A DNA stretch of 64,000 nt from Episyrphus balteatus. Lineage: Eukaryota > Arthropoda > Insecta > Diptera > Syrphidae. The position numbers were made by a program, and so were the translations under genes. The DNA lies in NCBI RefSeq assembly GCF_945859705.1, contig NC_079136.1, positions 114,387,028 to 114,451,027 of the forward strand. Direction: 5' to 3'. The notes beneath the pieces were generated by a model that did no database searches, was not told the DNA's origin, and was given only the letters and a program-made list of their open reading frames with translations. Below, piece by piece: positions 11,600 through 23,395 of the stretch. Position 1 is the stretch's first letter. The number at the start of each line of letters is the position of its first letter.

Positions 11600-13440
11600 T
11601 GCTATTGCGATAGCTGAGGGTCGATTCCCGTATTGTGATATTTTTAAATGAAAAAAAAATTCATAGCTTCACAATAAATTCGATTCTTGATTTGTGAAAA
11701 AATGAAAATAAATGTCTAAATCTTTTCACATGATAAATTATTTATCACAACCGAATTTTATTGTGAAGAGGTTTTTATTCAATGAATATTTTGAAAATAA
11801 TAAACATAAAAAAGGTAAAGGAGGCAAATTTTACTAAAAGTTCAACTGTACGAAAATAACCAATGTTAAAAACTTTCAAGAAAATCTTTCACCATGATTT
11901 GGATGCATTTTTATTTTTTTGAGAGGAAGCAATTTAATTTTTTATTTATTATGAGCATCATATAAAAATATGCTGATTCCAGATACCAATTGCTTAGTTG
12001 GTCCATGTATAACATGCAAAGAATTGAAATTGAAGAACCATCTGCAACAGCTTCTTGCTCTTTTCATAAGTCAGTATTGTAGGTAAAGTTTGAGAGAACC
12101 ATGGCTTTAGTTACATAAGTACTGCAACGACCCAGGCTTAAATGCTTTTACAGTTTTAAATTGTTATAAGTTAAGTTCTGACTCTTTGCTTACAACAATT
12201 AGAAAATGAAACTTTTGAGAATCGTCTTGCAACGCGTTTTGAGTTTGGACACTCTCTAGATAATTTTGAGTTGAATGCCAGAGGAAAGTTGAAGACAAGA
12301 ATTAAATTAGGTACAGTTTTGTCTCAATTGAAGAATCTCCAATAACTAAGTCTTCAACATTTTCAATAGCACTCAAAGCGTTGAAATTTATGAATTTTTC
12401 ACATTAAATTCTTGTTCAGTATTGACAGCATTAGTTGGGTTGATTAACGGAGGCAAACTATAGGGCATATTCATATTTGTTGCTCGTTGATCCAGACTAA
12501 ACGGTCTTCATAGGCCAAATACCAAGCTGACTGACAACTTAATATTTGAAACAAGAGCATCTTGACACTAGCGAGATAATTTTAATTTGAAAAAGATATG
12601 AGGAAAGAAATAAAGGCACTATTTTAGAGATTAAATTTTGTATTTAGATTTATTAATATTTGCTTCCATTTAAATTTTGATAGTTACATATGTACATTTG
12701 TATATAAATTTAGAAATAACAATTCTTCTGCAAGTTCGTCCTCATCGCCTCGCCTTCCCAACTTTCTTTATTTGTTTCTGGGAACATAATATTTTATTTA
12801 AGCTTTGGTTTTAATAATATTATCTTTTCTTTGCACGAACGCTTTTTATTTTGAATAATTTATTGACAGATAATTGAAAAATAATTAAAAACTCACAAAA
12901 AACTGAAAGTCAAAACTGAAACAAAAGTGATAGAATTTTTTATTTAGTACTTTTTAGTACAGGCAGTCATGACTATTTATCATATGTCGTTTTCGATTGG
13001 AATCACTCAAGGATTTACTCATTCTGATATCCAATAAAACAGTTTGAATCGCTTCCACTCAATACTGAAATTTTATATCTGTATTGGTGAATAAATCAAA
13101 TGAAATTTTTTTTCTTTTCGACTAGAAAATTTGGTTTGACGTTTAATTATTTAAATATTAGTGATTTTGAGTGAATTTTGTTTTGAAATCAAGAAGATAA
13201 TTTTTATTCTAAGAAGCGTTCTGTCTGTCATATTCGTCTGGAATAAAACACTTTCAGAAGGCTTCTGAATGATTCCGGACGCTTCTGGAGAGCCAATCGA
13301 AAACGACAATAATGAGTTTGGGAATCGCTTTTTTATTTATTGTGAAGTGATAAAATGATAAATAGCTGTGAAAACTGAAATGATATTTTATTTATCACTT
13401 CACAGCTTCACAGATCGGGAATTGACCCTCTGATCGCTTA
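11600..13440. mobile_element. Possible element bounded by inverted B-box-like ends
   Basis: GCGATAGCTGAGGGTCGATTCCCG-like sequence at 11607-11630 reappears inverted at 13416-13437. The GGGTCGATTCCCG part resembles a polymerase III B box (GGTTCGANTCC). Internal to both ends is similar TGTGAAG/TTTATCAC-rich sequence in inverted orientation. It could be a DNA transposon with tRNA-like ends or two opposed SINE fragments. No transposase is seen. Confidence 0.35.
12985..13308. mobile_element. Short MITE with TGTCGTTTTCGATTGG termini
   Basis: The 16-base sequence TGTCGTTTTCGATTGG at 12985-13000 is exactly mirrored at 13293-13308. The ~290-bp interior is non-coding. It lies inside the larger inverted pair at 11600-13440, suggesting nesting. 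No clear target duplication was found. Confidence 0.55.
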
Positions 13441-13504
13441 ATGTTTTTCATTGTTAATATAATAAAAAAAATTGCACAGCAATTGGATTTTGTAAGGCTG
13501 AGAA

Positions 13505-13554
13505 ATGAGCAGTGAGCAGCTATATTGAGGTACGATCTCATCTGTTCACTGCTC
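13505..13554. repeat. Short hairpin
   Basis: TGAGCAGTGAGCAG pairs with CTGTTCACTGCTCA about 24 bases downstream (13 of 14 bases complementary). No terminator or RNA gene context is visible. Confidence 0.5.
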
Positions 13555-15780
13555 AGTTGAAGAGCAGAGTTATTGAGTACTCCGGAGAATATAATCTTTT
13601 ACTCCTATAACAACTTGTTCATAAGCGTTTTATCATTGTTGTAGAAACAAAAATTCTCAAAAATAAAAAAAAAACTACAAAATAAAATTTGGCAACCCTT
13701 TTTCTTCAGAACTATATTGTGCATATGAGAACTTTAAAGTTGTGGATATGAAGTCCTTCTGCTGCAGATGTTTTGCAAAAGGATATATTCGAGAGTTTCA
13801 TCTGTGTGCAATTCTTTTTTTGAGTTTTGTACATTTCATTTTCTATATTATATTATACTCTGCCACTCCTTTAGTTGCTTTAAAACTCCTCCACAGAATC
13901 TCTATGAATTATGTGTGCATAGAAGAGAAGAACAAGAAGACTTACAAAATAAAAAAAAAACTAAAAGATTTGAACATTTATTTGAATTAAGTGTACAATG
14001 AGAAAAGTTTTGCATTTGATGTGTGTGTGTGTGTATATAGAATCACACACACATTTATTCTCCTACTTCTTTGACAATAATGAAATAAAGCAAAGTTTTC
14101 ACCCATATACAACCCCTCCACCACTCCCCGGAATTGGTTCTCATAGAAAAGTTCTCAAATAAACGGTATACAGCGTCAGGTTAATTGCAAGCAAATTTAT
14201 TTGCTTACCTGCATTCGAAATACAATACACATAGCAGCAGCACACACACATTACAAAAGGCAGAGAAGTGGGAATAAATCACCAGAAAAATAGGGGGTGG
14301 CTCTCGATCTGGGGTATGAGCTAGAGAGCCAAAGGTAAATGCAGCAGTTGACTAAAGGCGTAAAATACAAAGAATATATATGTAAATATCCTATCCGTCG
14401 TATCGGTGTTTGTCCCGTTTTACTGGGATTAGGATTAATACCGTTTTTCGATTAAGAGTTGCCCCCGTATCGTGTGTTTGTGTATACACGACACAACTAA
14501 CGACAATATATAAAACCCTGCGCGCACCTGATTTTGAGAGCTGGCTGACTGTGTGTCGGTGTCGGGGAGTATTATAAGGGCTTGTGGTTAATTTAATGAC
14601 ATTAATCTGTGTCCTGTTTTAAGGAAGAAGAAATGGGCGAAAAAGCTGGCTAACCTGGTTCATTCAAGTGAAGGTGCTTTGCTGTGTTAAGTTTCATGAT
14701 AGAAGGGGGGAAGGGGAAAAGCACACAATACACACACTCGAAGGTATACCTGTAAAGTAGTATACTTGGGTGGTATAGGTATCATGTGGGTTGACTGTTG
14801 AATGTTTGGAATTAGACTAAACCGATTTTCAATTAATTTTTTAAGTGCAGGTGAGAAAATTAATGTTTCTCCATTTTTACTTCTTTTTCTTTTCTTTTTT
14901 TTTTTTTGTATACTCGTTTTGTGAAAGTTAAGATTGTCCTTAAGTTTAAGAGGGTTCGAGAGAGGGTAGGGATGGCATGCACGCGAAAAGGTATTATACA
15001 TTTTCATGACCTTATTCGTGATGGTGGTGGCATAGCAGCCAGCATAAGGAGCAGTGGTTTTAAGTAGCAGCACAGCTGCTTCGAGATGAAGGACTGTAAA
15101 TCGATTGTGGAAAAAAAGTCACGATTTTTCCTTAATGCATCACAACCTTGTGGATGATGATGAAGATGATGGCAGAGTGACGACATGGAGACTACGATGA
15201 AGACGACGACGACGACGACGGAAAAGAAGATGTAAACCAATAGCCATTATTATATCCTTGTCAACGATTCAATTATAGATGGCTTTTGAGAGGGTAGAGC
15301 ATATAAAAAGGAAGCTTGTTGCAACCTTGTGCGGCTGGCTATTGTCAAATTGAGAACAAGTTGGTTCAAGGATTAGGTTAGTTACATTTTCAATTGTATG
15401 AAGCACGATCTCTGTGAGTTGATGGATTTTTTTTTATTCATTTAATTTTTTTTTTTTTTACAATTTTCAAGAGGATTTTATTTTCTCGAGTCCTTTTTGT
15501 AAGCAGATTGTAATATCTAAATTAACTGTGAAGATATGTATATGCAGTTGGAGTGGTTGCTTTTTTCTTAAGACTTGAGAAGTTTAGAATTTTTAAAAAA
15601 AGTATTTGACTTGCATTTTAGTATTGATTCGAATGAAAATGAGGGCTTAGGAAGGCTTATATAGACCGTAAACTTGAAGGTCTTATTAAAATTGTCTGAG
15701 CATGGTAAAGTATCAATGAAGAATTTATCTCTAGTAACCTTGGAAATCTTGAAAAAATTTAACAAAAAGGTGGAAAAAAT
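13555..15780. other. Less AT-rich spacer with microsatellites, no gene seen
   Basis: Contains a GT/TA microsatellite at 14021-14039, a GAT/GAC trinucleotide stretch at about 15152-15221, and TATATAAAA-like motifs near 14505 and 15297. Minus-strand frames at 14687-15240 are driven by these simple repeats and by poly-A. No coding similarity is seen. Confidence 0.45.
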
Positions 15781-16020
15781 GTGGACTTACCTAACAATAA
15801 GCCATGATAGAGAATGTAAAAAAAAGTTGGTCACGCAAGTCTGTCTGTCTGTTTGTCTGTTTGGCTGTTTTTCTGTCTGTAAAGCTGCAGCCTACACGGA
15901 TGGACCGATTTACATAAAAGATTGTAGGTATTTAGAGTTTTTTGGAGACTCTCCAGAGGGGATTTTGGAATTAATTGTTTATGGCAAAACATAACGATAC
16001 CTCCAATATACCATTTTTGG
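15780..16020 (+). mobile_element. Family X, copy 2 (5' core)
   Basis: Carries CATGATAGAGAATG, then a (TCTG)n/(TTTG) tract at 15838-15882, then CCTACACGGATGGACCGATT. This is the same order as the other family X copies: core, GTCY tract, then a 'cctaaacggatgg' block. Downstream it passes into a degenerate tandem repeat rather than the usual AACGGCTCTAACG segment. Confidence 0.55.
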
Positions 16021-16059
16021 AAAACTTTAATTTTTTAAAAATTACTCAATTCGATGAAA

Positions 16060-16830
16060 AAATTTAAATTATTTTTTTTTTAGCAGCATCCATAGAACGG
16101 TTTTTTTTGTTTCTGAACTTCTCCTAAACGACGAATTCAATTTTAACGAAATTTTTAATAGGTACAAACGCATTTCTACAGCTTTAGTACCTAAATAAAC
16201 CAAAAATTAAATTTAAAAAAATAATTAATTTTTGGATTACCTACAAAAATTACACTGGCCAACAATTTTCAACTTTTTAAAATTTTCCAGAAAGATTTAT
16301 ATCAAATTTTATACATTTGAGTTCAATAAGCTCAAAAATAACATTGGTTTCTTTCTAGCAGCTCTAGTTTTTGAAAAAATATTTAATTTTTCATATTTGG
16401 GGAAATATTCATACTAATTTTTGAGTTTTTCTTATTTTGAGCGTTTATTAAAATTTTCAAACAAAAATTTATATTAAACTCAATGTATTTAGGGTCTGTA
16501 AACCTAAAAATCACATTCATTATTTGCTAGGAGCACTATTTTTTTTTTAAATATTTTAATTTTCCACATTTTCGGGGTGATTTCGTACTTATTTTAACTG
16601 TTTGTTAACATTTTCCAGGAATTTTCTTATCGAACCTAATGCGTTTGGGTTCACTAAGCTTAAAAATCGCACTGGTTGCTTTCTAGGAGCTCCATTTTTT
16701 TAAGATATTTAAATTTTTCACATTTTTTGAGTAATTTCATACTACTTTTTTTAAATTTTATTATTACAAGCGTTTTTAAAGTTTTGTTGGAAAAATTTGT
16801 TTTGAATGTAATGTATTTCGTATTAATAAT
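16060..16830. repeat. Degenerate ~160-bp tandem repeat, about four units
   Basis: Each unit contains CTTTCTAGcAGCTC-like sequence preceded by AAAATmrCAyTGGTT and followed by TTTAATTTTTCATATTT. Landmark positions near 16336, 16508 and 16664 give spacings of 172 and 156. Divergence between units is high, so the array is old. Confidence 0.55.
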
Positions 16831-16948
16831 AATATTATATTTTTAGTAACTGGTTGGTAACAGTCCCGAATCGTTGGCAACAGTAACCGGACCAGCCAAA
16901 TAAGAGCAGTAACTGGCAACAGTTTTGTCTTAAAAGAGGGAACGAAAA

Positions 16949-17138
16949 ATTCTAAAATTTTTAAAATTCTTCAATTTTTAAAATTCTTCAATTTTTAAAA
17001 CTCTTCAATTTTTAAAATTCTTCAATTTTTAAAATTCTTCAATTTTTAAAATTCTTCAATTTTTAAAACTCTTCAATTTTTTAAAATTCTTCAATTTTTG
17101 AAATTCTTTAATTTTTTAAATTCCTCAATTTTTGAGAT
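16949..17138. repeat. 17-bp minisatellite
   Basis: About ten head-to-tail copies of TTCAATTTTTAAAATTC. Variants include AAACTC for AAATTC and an extra T in later units. It decays gradually at the right edge. Confidence 0.9.
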
Positions 17139-18761
17139 TCATGAGTTTTTTTTTTGCCAAATCAAATGTTTTATACATCTTATTCGAAAGGCCTTAGTGT
17201 ATTCTTTTCAAAAGAGCTAAATAACTATTTAATGCTGACGTACCTACGTAGCAAAAAAATATTTAAAACCTGGGCTTTTGGGTGGAATAAAAGCGATACA
17301 TTTTTGGAAGCTGATTGTTGATGATGCATACCTAAGTCCTTGTTCAAAATTGACGAAGTTTTTTAAAATTAAGTTTACAATCTTTCGTTTAATTTTTCTC
17401 TTCAAAAAAAAAAAAAAAACTCAAAAAAGGTTTAAAATATGTAATATTAATGAAATTTTCAATTTATTTTTATTTTCAGGTGAGTCGAAGAAATCAATTT
17501 AATTAAAGAATGTAGCAAACGCATGAGTAAGTCCTTATACAATTTATTTAAAAAGAAAAGTTTTGTTCTCTTTAATTACATTTAAAAATCCAAAAATACA
17601 CAATTACAAACGTAATACCAATGTATTCGACAAAAATCCCAATTTTGTTATTTCTTTTTCCCAAAATTTAATTCCGACATTCAACTTAGTTCTTTCTCAC
17701 ACTTTATCTTTTACCCTTGAAAGGATTTTTCAATGGATAAATCTTTCACAATTTCTCAATCTCTTAATAAAAGTTTTCTTCTTTTTTTTTTTGGGATAAT
17801 TGCTTTGGTTAAGGTCAAATATAAATATCGACCCTTGGCACACCTTTGTATGAATTATGTCGAGTTAGAATTTACCCAAACCCAAAACAAAAAAAAAACC
17901 CATAGCTAACCCAAGTAGCACCTTAATCATAAAGCTAAACTGCTCATATTGTCGCAAAAGAAAAATTAATTTATGCTAAAATAAATGAAAGAATTATACA
18001 ACCGTAGCAATTAAAAGAGGTTTGTTCTTCTGTTAATTTTATTGTATCTGTAATTTCAACTAAATAAAAAAAAAAGACTCATTTCAATTTTTAACCTTTT
18101 CCACGAGGAAAAAAAGAGGAATTATTAAAAGATTTTTGATTACTATTCAACCTCACCAATTTCCTAATAATTCTTTCGTTTTTTTTGTTTTTTAATATAT
18201 TCCTCTGATAATAAAAAAAAAATAAAACAAAACAAAATGTCCTGTGAGCAATTACATTATTATACAATTTACTCGTCGTCCTTTTTGGAATTAAATATTC
18301 AAAAAATCCACCTTGATGGTGGAACGTGATTTTGTGTTTTTCTTTTTGGGTGGGAATGCTGACGGTCTGGTCCTTACCTATTAAACTAATTAGGGTTTTT
18401 TTTTTGTATTTTTATTCTGTGTAACCTTTTAACCCAAAGAACAAACATAAAAATATGCAAACTCATTTGTCAACAAACAATTGTAATGACAAAAGAAAAA
18501 TACTATTCTCGTGTGTTTGTTCTGAAATTTTCTGCTCCAATTAAAATTTTTACCAAAAAATAGAAAAAAAAAAAATAATAACAATGTGTACATAGCAATT
18601 ACCTAAAATATATCTTTTCCTCTTTTTTTATATATTATTTTTTGTCTAATGTCCAGATAGATATTCCAACTGGAATGAGTAAATAAAAAAAAAAAAAAAA
18701 TAGAACCCACACATACACTCATAAACAAAAGGATGATAGTAAAAAACAAAAAGTCTTTAAC
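17139..18761. other. AT-rich spacer holding one recursive splice-site candidate
   Basis: Apart from the AG|GT site near 17480 there is no recognisable feature. Poly-A and poly-T runs generate short chance frames at 17278-17799. Confidence 0.5.
17462..17532 (+). promoter_or_regulatory. Candidate recursive splice site (ratcheting point) 1
   Basis: ATTTATTTTTATTTTCAG ends at 17479 and GTGAGT begins at 17480, so a 3' splice site abuts a 5' splice site with no exon between them. This matches the recursive-splicing consensus known from long Drosophila introns (pyrimidine tract, NCAG, then GTRAGT). A second strong donor, GTAAGT, lies at 17527-17532 and would define a 47-nt cryptic exon. AG-GT junctions also arise by chance, but one with both a T-rich tract and a full GTGAGT is uncommon. 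Confidence 0.55.
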
Positions 18762-19119
18762 TAGTGGTGGGCAAGATTTTTTTTCTATTGTTTAATGGAT
18801 TTTTTTTTGGGGGAAATTCAAATTGGAGTAGAGATGGGCAGATAAATGTCGATTAAAATCATAGAGCAATTTGTAAACAGTATCTTAGCCGATGTTTCGA
18901 GAAACAAAATATCTACGTTCCGACACCAAAATATCGAATTCTTTGACAAAAAATTATTGGATAATCGAAAAAAGTATCAATTTATTGTTACTGTAAAATA
19001 TCTATAAATTGGCTTAAAAAATTTACTACAAATGATTTCTGATTTTATTTTTTAAAAAAATTGAGCTTTTTTTCCAAAATTAATCAAAATCTGGGTATTG
19101 GTTTCGTGTAGAAAAAAAA

Positions 19120-20033
19120 ATCGAGGTTTTAATCAAAACCAACATTACGATGATGGAGAAGATCAAAAAAGTGGTTTTCGTCATGCCGTCCGTCGGTCTG
19201 TGCGTGTGTGCGTCTGTGCGTCCATCTGTACATCTAGCTAGGGCCTAAACGGATGGATGGATTTGCTTGAAACTTGGTACAGATGATTTTTACGTAATTC
19301 CCTAGACCCTTTTTTTTTTTTATTTTTTACCGACTTCCAAAAAGGAGGAGGTATTCAATTCGTCTGTATTTTTTTTTTTTTTTTTTTATGTTTTTTACCG
19401 CATAACTTTGGACAGAGTGAATCAATTTTGATAATTCTTTTTGTTTTGGAAAGCTAGTGGCTGCAATGTGGTCCCATTTCGTTCATTTTAAGCCATAGGA
19501 ACTATTAGAAAAACCATAACCCCGTTTTGAATCATGGAAGTCGGTTTTGTTTTTTTGATAAAAATGATTATTTAATATCTCCATTTTAACGCATACCTCC
19601 CATATAACGTTTTCGAGGTATTGCAAATTTCTCGAAAACGGCTCTAACGCTGATCAAATTTGGTGTGCGGAATACTCTTATTGATTCCAACAAAACTGCG
19701 TTTTTAGTTTTTCTCAAAAAATGCGGAGAATGGAAATATGGCGTTGCCGTTTTTCGAAAATTGACATATTTTTTAAGTTCATATATTTTATCAAAGCATT
19801 AGTTATTTTATTTAAAATTTACAGAGATCATTATGTATAAAATGTTAAAAAAAAATATTTTTAAAAACATTTTTGAAAAAAAAAAAATGTTTAATTTAAT
19901 TTTTAAACTTTTTATTTTTTTTTTTTTTTTTTTTTTTATTTTTTTTTCTACAAAATCTTAAATTTCCAATAGATATTTAAGATAAAGATACTGTGAACTA
20001 CAAGAGCAAGTACGTGCGACCCAGTTGTGCATT
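19120..20033 (+). mobile_element. Family X, copy 3, interrupted by a MITE
   Basis: Contains ACATTACGATGATGGAGAAG, a GTCC/GTCT/GTGC tract, CCTAAACGGATGGATGG, CTTGAAACTTGGTACAG and CGAAAACGGCTCTAACG. It ends in GAGCAAGTACGTGCGACCC at about 20006-20025. The segment between ATTCCCTAGACCC and AATATCTCC is split by an unrelated 217-bp element at 19329-19545. The corresponding junction in the copy at 54865 lacks it. Confidence 0.65.
19329..19545 (+). mobile_element. MITE with ACCGACTTCCA termini (family Z), copy 1
   Basis: ACCGACTTCCA at 19329 is mirrored by TGGAAGTCGGT at 19535-19545. Internal landmarks are GGAGGAGGTATTCAATTCG, a poly-T run, and GCATAACTTTGGACAGAG. It sits inside family X copy 3, so it inserted after that copy. 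Confidence 0.75.
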
Positions 20034-20654
20034 TTATTTATCACAACTTAATATAGCTAAATATTTCACAGCAAACAACAGAAAAACAGTGGTTTTAAGT
20101 GGGGGAAATAAGCATTTTTGATTAATATCACAGTAATCGGTAATCTGTGAATCTGTTTTTCTACTGCTTTTTTGTTTTTTTTTTTTTTTACCGATGCAAT
20201 TAAGAGGGTAGTGATGTTTGCTATTGATTTTTTCAATATCCAATTGTTGACTTAAGTTACCCAAAAAATAATTTTTATTATAAAAACACAAAAACCCCAA
20301 CATAAAAAATCTCAAAAGAATATAAATAAGACACAAATTTGGCCGAATTGTGAAATTGATTTTTTTTTGGGTACTTCGAATTCGGATAATTGGATTTTGA
20401 ATTTACCTAAGGTTGGATATTTTTTTGATAAATCGATTTTATTTGGCTCCTCCAAGCAATCGCATAACTATTTTAACCGATAAGGAAGTTCAATATTTGA
20501 AAAAAAAAGTTATTTAAAGTTGGTTCTATCTGAAAAACAGAATTATATTTAGTTAGCGTCACTGAAATACCTCTTATGAGCTTAACAGTTTGTGGATTCT
20601 TTTATGTCCGTCTCTGGTTGTGACAGGGTCTAAGTTGGTTCAGGAATAGTGGAA

Positions 20655-20910
20655 TACTTACGTTTCATCTAGGTAGATAAAGTCAATTGAAGTCTGGGTA
20701 GTTACCAAAGTCATTCAAGAAAGGGTTAAGAAAGCCAATGTGGCACTCTTTTCATGCAAAAAAGCCATTTGTGGCAAATGGGACTTTTCTCCTAACATTG
20801 CACACTGGCGATACACATCGGTCATAAGACCAATACTTACATACGGTATGGTAGTTTGGTGGACCGCACTGGACAAACAAATAAATTCAAAAATCTATCA
20901 CTATTCATGA
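20655..20910 (+). pseudogene. Non-LTR retrotransposon reverse transcriptase remnant
   Basis: From 20701 the plus frame reads VTKVIQERVKKANVALFSC, then GKWDFSPNIAHWRYTSVIRP and ILTYGMVVWW. This is the segment just downstream of the RT palm in jockey/R1-type LINEs ('..CKKAIGKxWGLSPxxxxWIYTAVVRPILTYGxxVWW..'). The preceding EYLRFI..DKVN block (KYLGxxLDxxLNW in the family) is in another frame near 20658-20695, so there is a frameshift. A stop follows about 10 codons after LDKQIN. The fragment is non-functional. Confidence 0.8.
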
Positions 20911-21396
20911 GAAGCTCCGAGTGGTTTGGCTAGTGAGTTCCTAACTTGCTAGTCGTCTGTGATATCAGGGTCTAAGTGTGTCGGGTAATTTTCCTGACAA
21001 CCACTACTACCTAACCTAACCATAGTCACGAGTTTTATTTTTTATTTTATTTTTTATTTTATTTATTTATTTATTTTATTTTATTTTTTTTATTCTCGTC
21101 TTAAGACAACATGTACAAAAACATACTATAATTAGAATTTAACTATGTAAAAAAATATATCTCAAAGACAAGGTCTTTTTTCGTCAGTCACGTGTGGGAC
21201 AAAAAACGAAGAGATTATGATGTTGACTGTATTCTTAAAAAATGTTTTTTTATGAAGAAAAGAGTTTAAAGGTCAATTCAAAACAAAATCAAAAATCCTT
21301 TGATACTTACATCATCAATTAAAATTAAACAAAAATAAAATAAAATTTGTTAACTAACATGAAATACTATAGGTACGTCGCATTCAGTTTCATTTT
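20911..21396. other. AT-rich spacer after the LINE fragment
   Basis: Holds an A/T-only microsatellite of TTTTA/TTTA units at about 21035-21095, possibly the degraded tail of a retroelement. No gene is visible. Confidence 0.45.
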
Positions 21397-21568
21397 AATA
21401 AAAACTCCCGAGGAAATGTTTTCGGAAATGTGTTTCGAAAGACTTTCAATCCAAAAACTCTTATGAATCTCGTTCCATTTCTTGTAAATAATAACAAAAA
21501 AAAAAAAGTTCCGGCAGTTATTAAATTGGAAGCTCTTCTCCTGAAAACCCTCCGCGGGAGTTTTTATT
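21397..21568. repeat. Inverted repeat, MITE-like
   Basis: AATAAAAACTCCCG at 21397-21410 pairs with CGGGAGTTTTTATT at 21555-21568. Looser complementarity continues about 12 bases inward (GAGGAAATGTTTTCGG with CTGAAAACCCTCCG). Confidence 0.5.
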
Positions 21569-22117
21569 CAGAATTGGGTTGATATTCTTGCAAGATTCAG
21601 TCGAAGTTCCCCGAAAAAAAAGTGTTGCTTAAAAAATCTTAATTATAACTTCGATTTTTATCTTGGTAGTCTGCCCATTGAACAAACCAATATGACAAAA
21701 GCTATCTTTTGTCCACCGTCAAGTTTTGTATGTTAAGTCACTATTAATTGTATTTTTTCGCTAGAAAATTACAATTTTTTCTCCTGAATTCATTAACTGC
21801 AGAGTCATTTGAAACAATGTACTGGTGTTGACACCTTCTGTTAAGTTTTCGATGATAACCTTTCTTGCCATCAATTGTTAAAATTTCCTTGAATTGTTTT
21901 TCTGCTTCGAAAATTGAAAAAATAATGGCGCTCAAAAGTTTCCTTGAAAATAAATTGATATCAGGAGTAAAATTTTTGAGAAAAACCTTGTTGCTATTTT
22001 ATCGATTTTCGCATAGGTAAAATAAAATTTATCTTGATATTTTCTTTTCTTTCTACTAAAGTTTTCATTGACTGCTGATTAACATCGGTTTAATAAGAGT
22101 ACTTGCCCATCACTATC

Positions 22118-23395
22118 CCCTTGGCCCAGAAAAAATGACCAACACTATTTTAATGAAAATACCTGAAAAAAAAAAAAAAATTGGTTCAAATGTGTCTCTG
22201 AGTGGAGCTATTAATTACAACCCATGTTCTGTTCTCTTCTTTTTTTTTTCAACAAAAAAAAAAGATGTGTATTCTCGGTTTAACATTTTTATTTTTTTGT
22301 TCATTCTGTCATTCTTTTTTATACATTTTTTGTTCTCTGTTTCCAGGACAAAAACCACAAAAAAATTCATCAAAAAAAAAAACCCTTTCTTCCATACCGC
22401 TGTTGGATTTTCTTTTGAATAACCAACATATTCCTCTTTCCTCCTTTCTTTGTCGTCGTCGTCCTTAAAACGAATAAATTTGAATCCTTTTTTTGCTGAA
22501 GGTTTCTATGCGAATGTGTATGTGTGTATTTTTTTTTTTTTTTGTCTATTTATGGTGATGGTACGCAAAATGCTTATGAATGAAGTTGCGGTATTCAAAG
22601 ATAGGTTAGCTAAAGTAACCAACCAAGCATCAGCATAAGTTTAACCAGGCTCCTTCACATACCTTTACTGTTTAACAAGAAATAATAAAACACACCCCCT
22701 AACAACCCACTTCTTCAGAGTAATTTTTGTTCCTGTAATGTTTTGTTGTTGTTGTTCAAGTACATACTCAGTGAAAATACATGAAGCACCCAACAAGTTA
22801 CAAGGTTGCAAGTAACAAAAAATTAAGCAAACAAAAAAAAAATTACCTAAACAAAAAATTCTGAACCTGAGATGAAAATTCTTCTTGGTCTTTTGTTCGA
22901 CAATTTTTTTATATAATTTTGTATTTTTTTTTTAATTTTTTGTTTTGTTGTTGTACTGTGGTGCGCCAAAAGTTAATTGTTGTGGAAAAAATTAAGATTT
23001 CAATGAAAGAATCATTTTTAGCAACTTGAACATTTTTAAAGATAGCAGTGAAAAACTCCACTTTAACATAAGCAGTTTTCCTAGGGAAAATGTTCTTATC
23101 GTTCAATCGTCAATTTATTTAGCTTATAATATTCTGCTTAAAATTGCTTTTAAATGAAAGACAACTTGAAAATGGAAAAATAGTGTAGACACTTTTAAAA
23201 TAGGTATACCCTATAAGAAAAAGTTGTTGAATCAATATATTCGTCATATTTTTGTATATTAGTAACGCAAATAAATGATAAAAAAAGTTAAAATACTGAC
23301 GACAAAAAAAAAAAAAAAAACAGTAATATAATTTAAAGAGCTTAGTTAAAAAACAAAAAAGTTAGTTAATCTAAAGAGCTTGGTTTTTCTAATAC
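22118..23395. other. AT-rich spacer, no gene seen
   Basis: Frames at 22135-22638 are poly-A/T driven. A good-looking isolated 3' splice acceptor (TGTTCTCTGTTTCCAG, ending near 22347) is present but followed by no exon-like sequence. Confidence 0.45.

Larger units (their letters stand above)
18762..22117. mobile_element. Possible hAT-like boundary pair (TAGTGRTGGGCAAG)
   Basis: TAGTGGTGGGCAAG at 18762-18775 is mirrored by CTTGCCCATCACTA at about 22103-22117. A related TAGAGATGGGCAG lies at 18827. TAGNGNTGGGCA-type ends occur in hAT elements. No 8-bp target duplication and no transposase are seen, so this may be coincidence between two truncated copies. Confidence 0.25.

Noticed and set aside
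14505..14540. TATATAAAACC motif resembling a TATA box (also CATATAAAAAGG at 15295 and GTATATAAGGGG at 49512)
   Set aside because: TATA-like words are expected by chance in DNA this AT-rich, and no initiator or downstream coding start is at the proper distance.
14833..14856. Plus-strand AAGTGCAG|GTGAGA as another ratcheting point
   Set aside because: The upstream tract contains many purines and there is no second donor downstream, so it is much weaker than those at 17480 and 35153.
16949..17138. CRISPR-like array
   Set aside because: The 17-bp units are directly contiguous without spacers: a minisatellite in eukaryotic DNA.
18762..22117. Complete hAT transposon
   Set aside because: Only a possible terminal pair is seen; no 8-bp duplication, no transposase, and the interval contains unrelated repeats. 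Kept only as a low-confidence boundary pair.
22135..22175. Minus-strand TTTTTTTTTTTTTTCAG|GTATTTTC junction as a recursive splice site
   Set aside because: The pyrimidine tract is a simple poly-A/T run and the donor half (GTATTT) is poor. Similar weak minus-strand junctions near 14207 and 43745 were dropped for the same reason.
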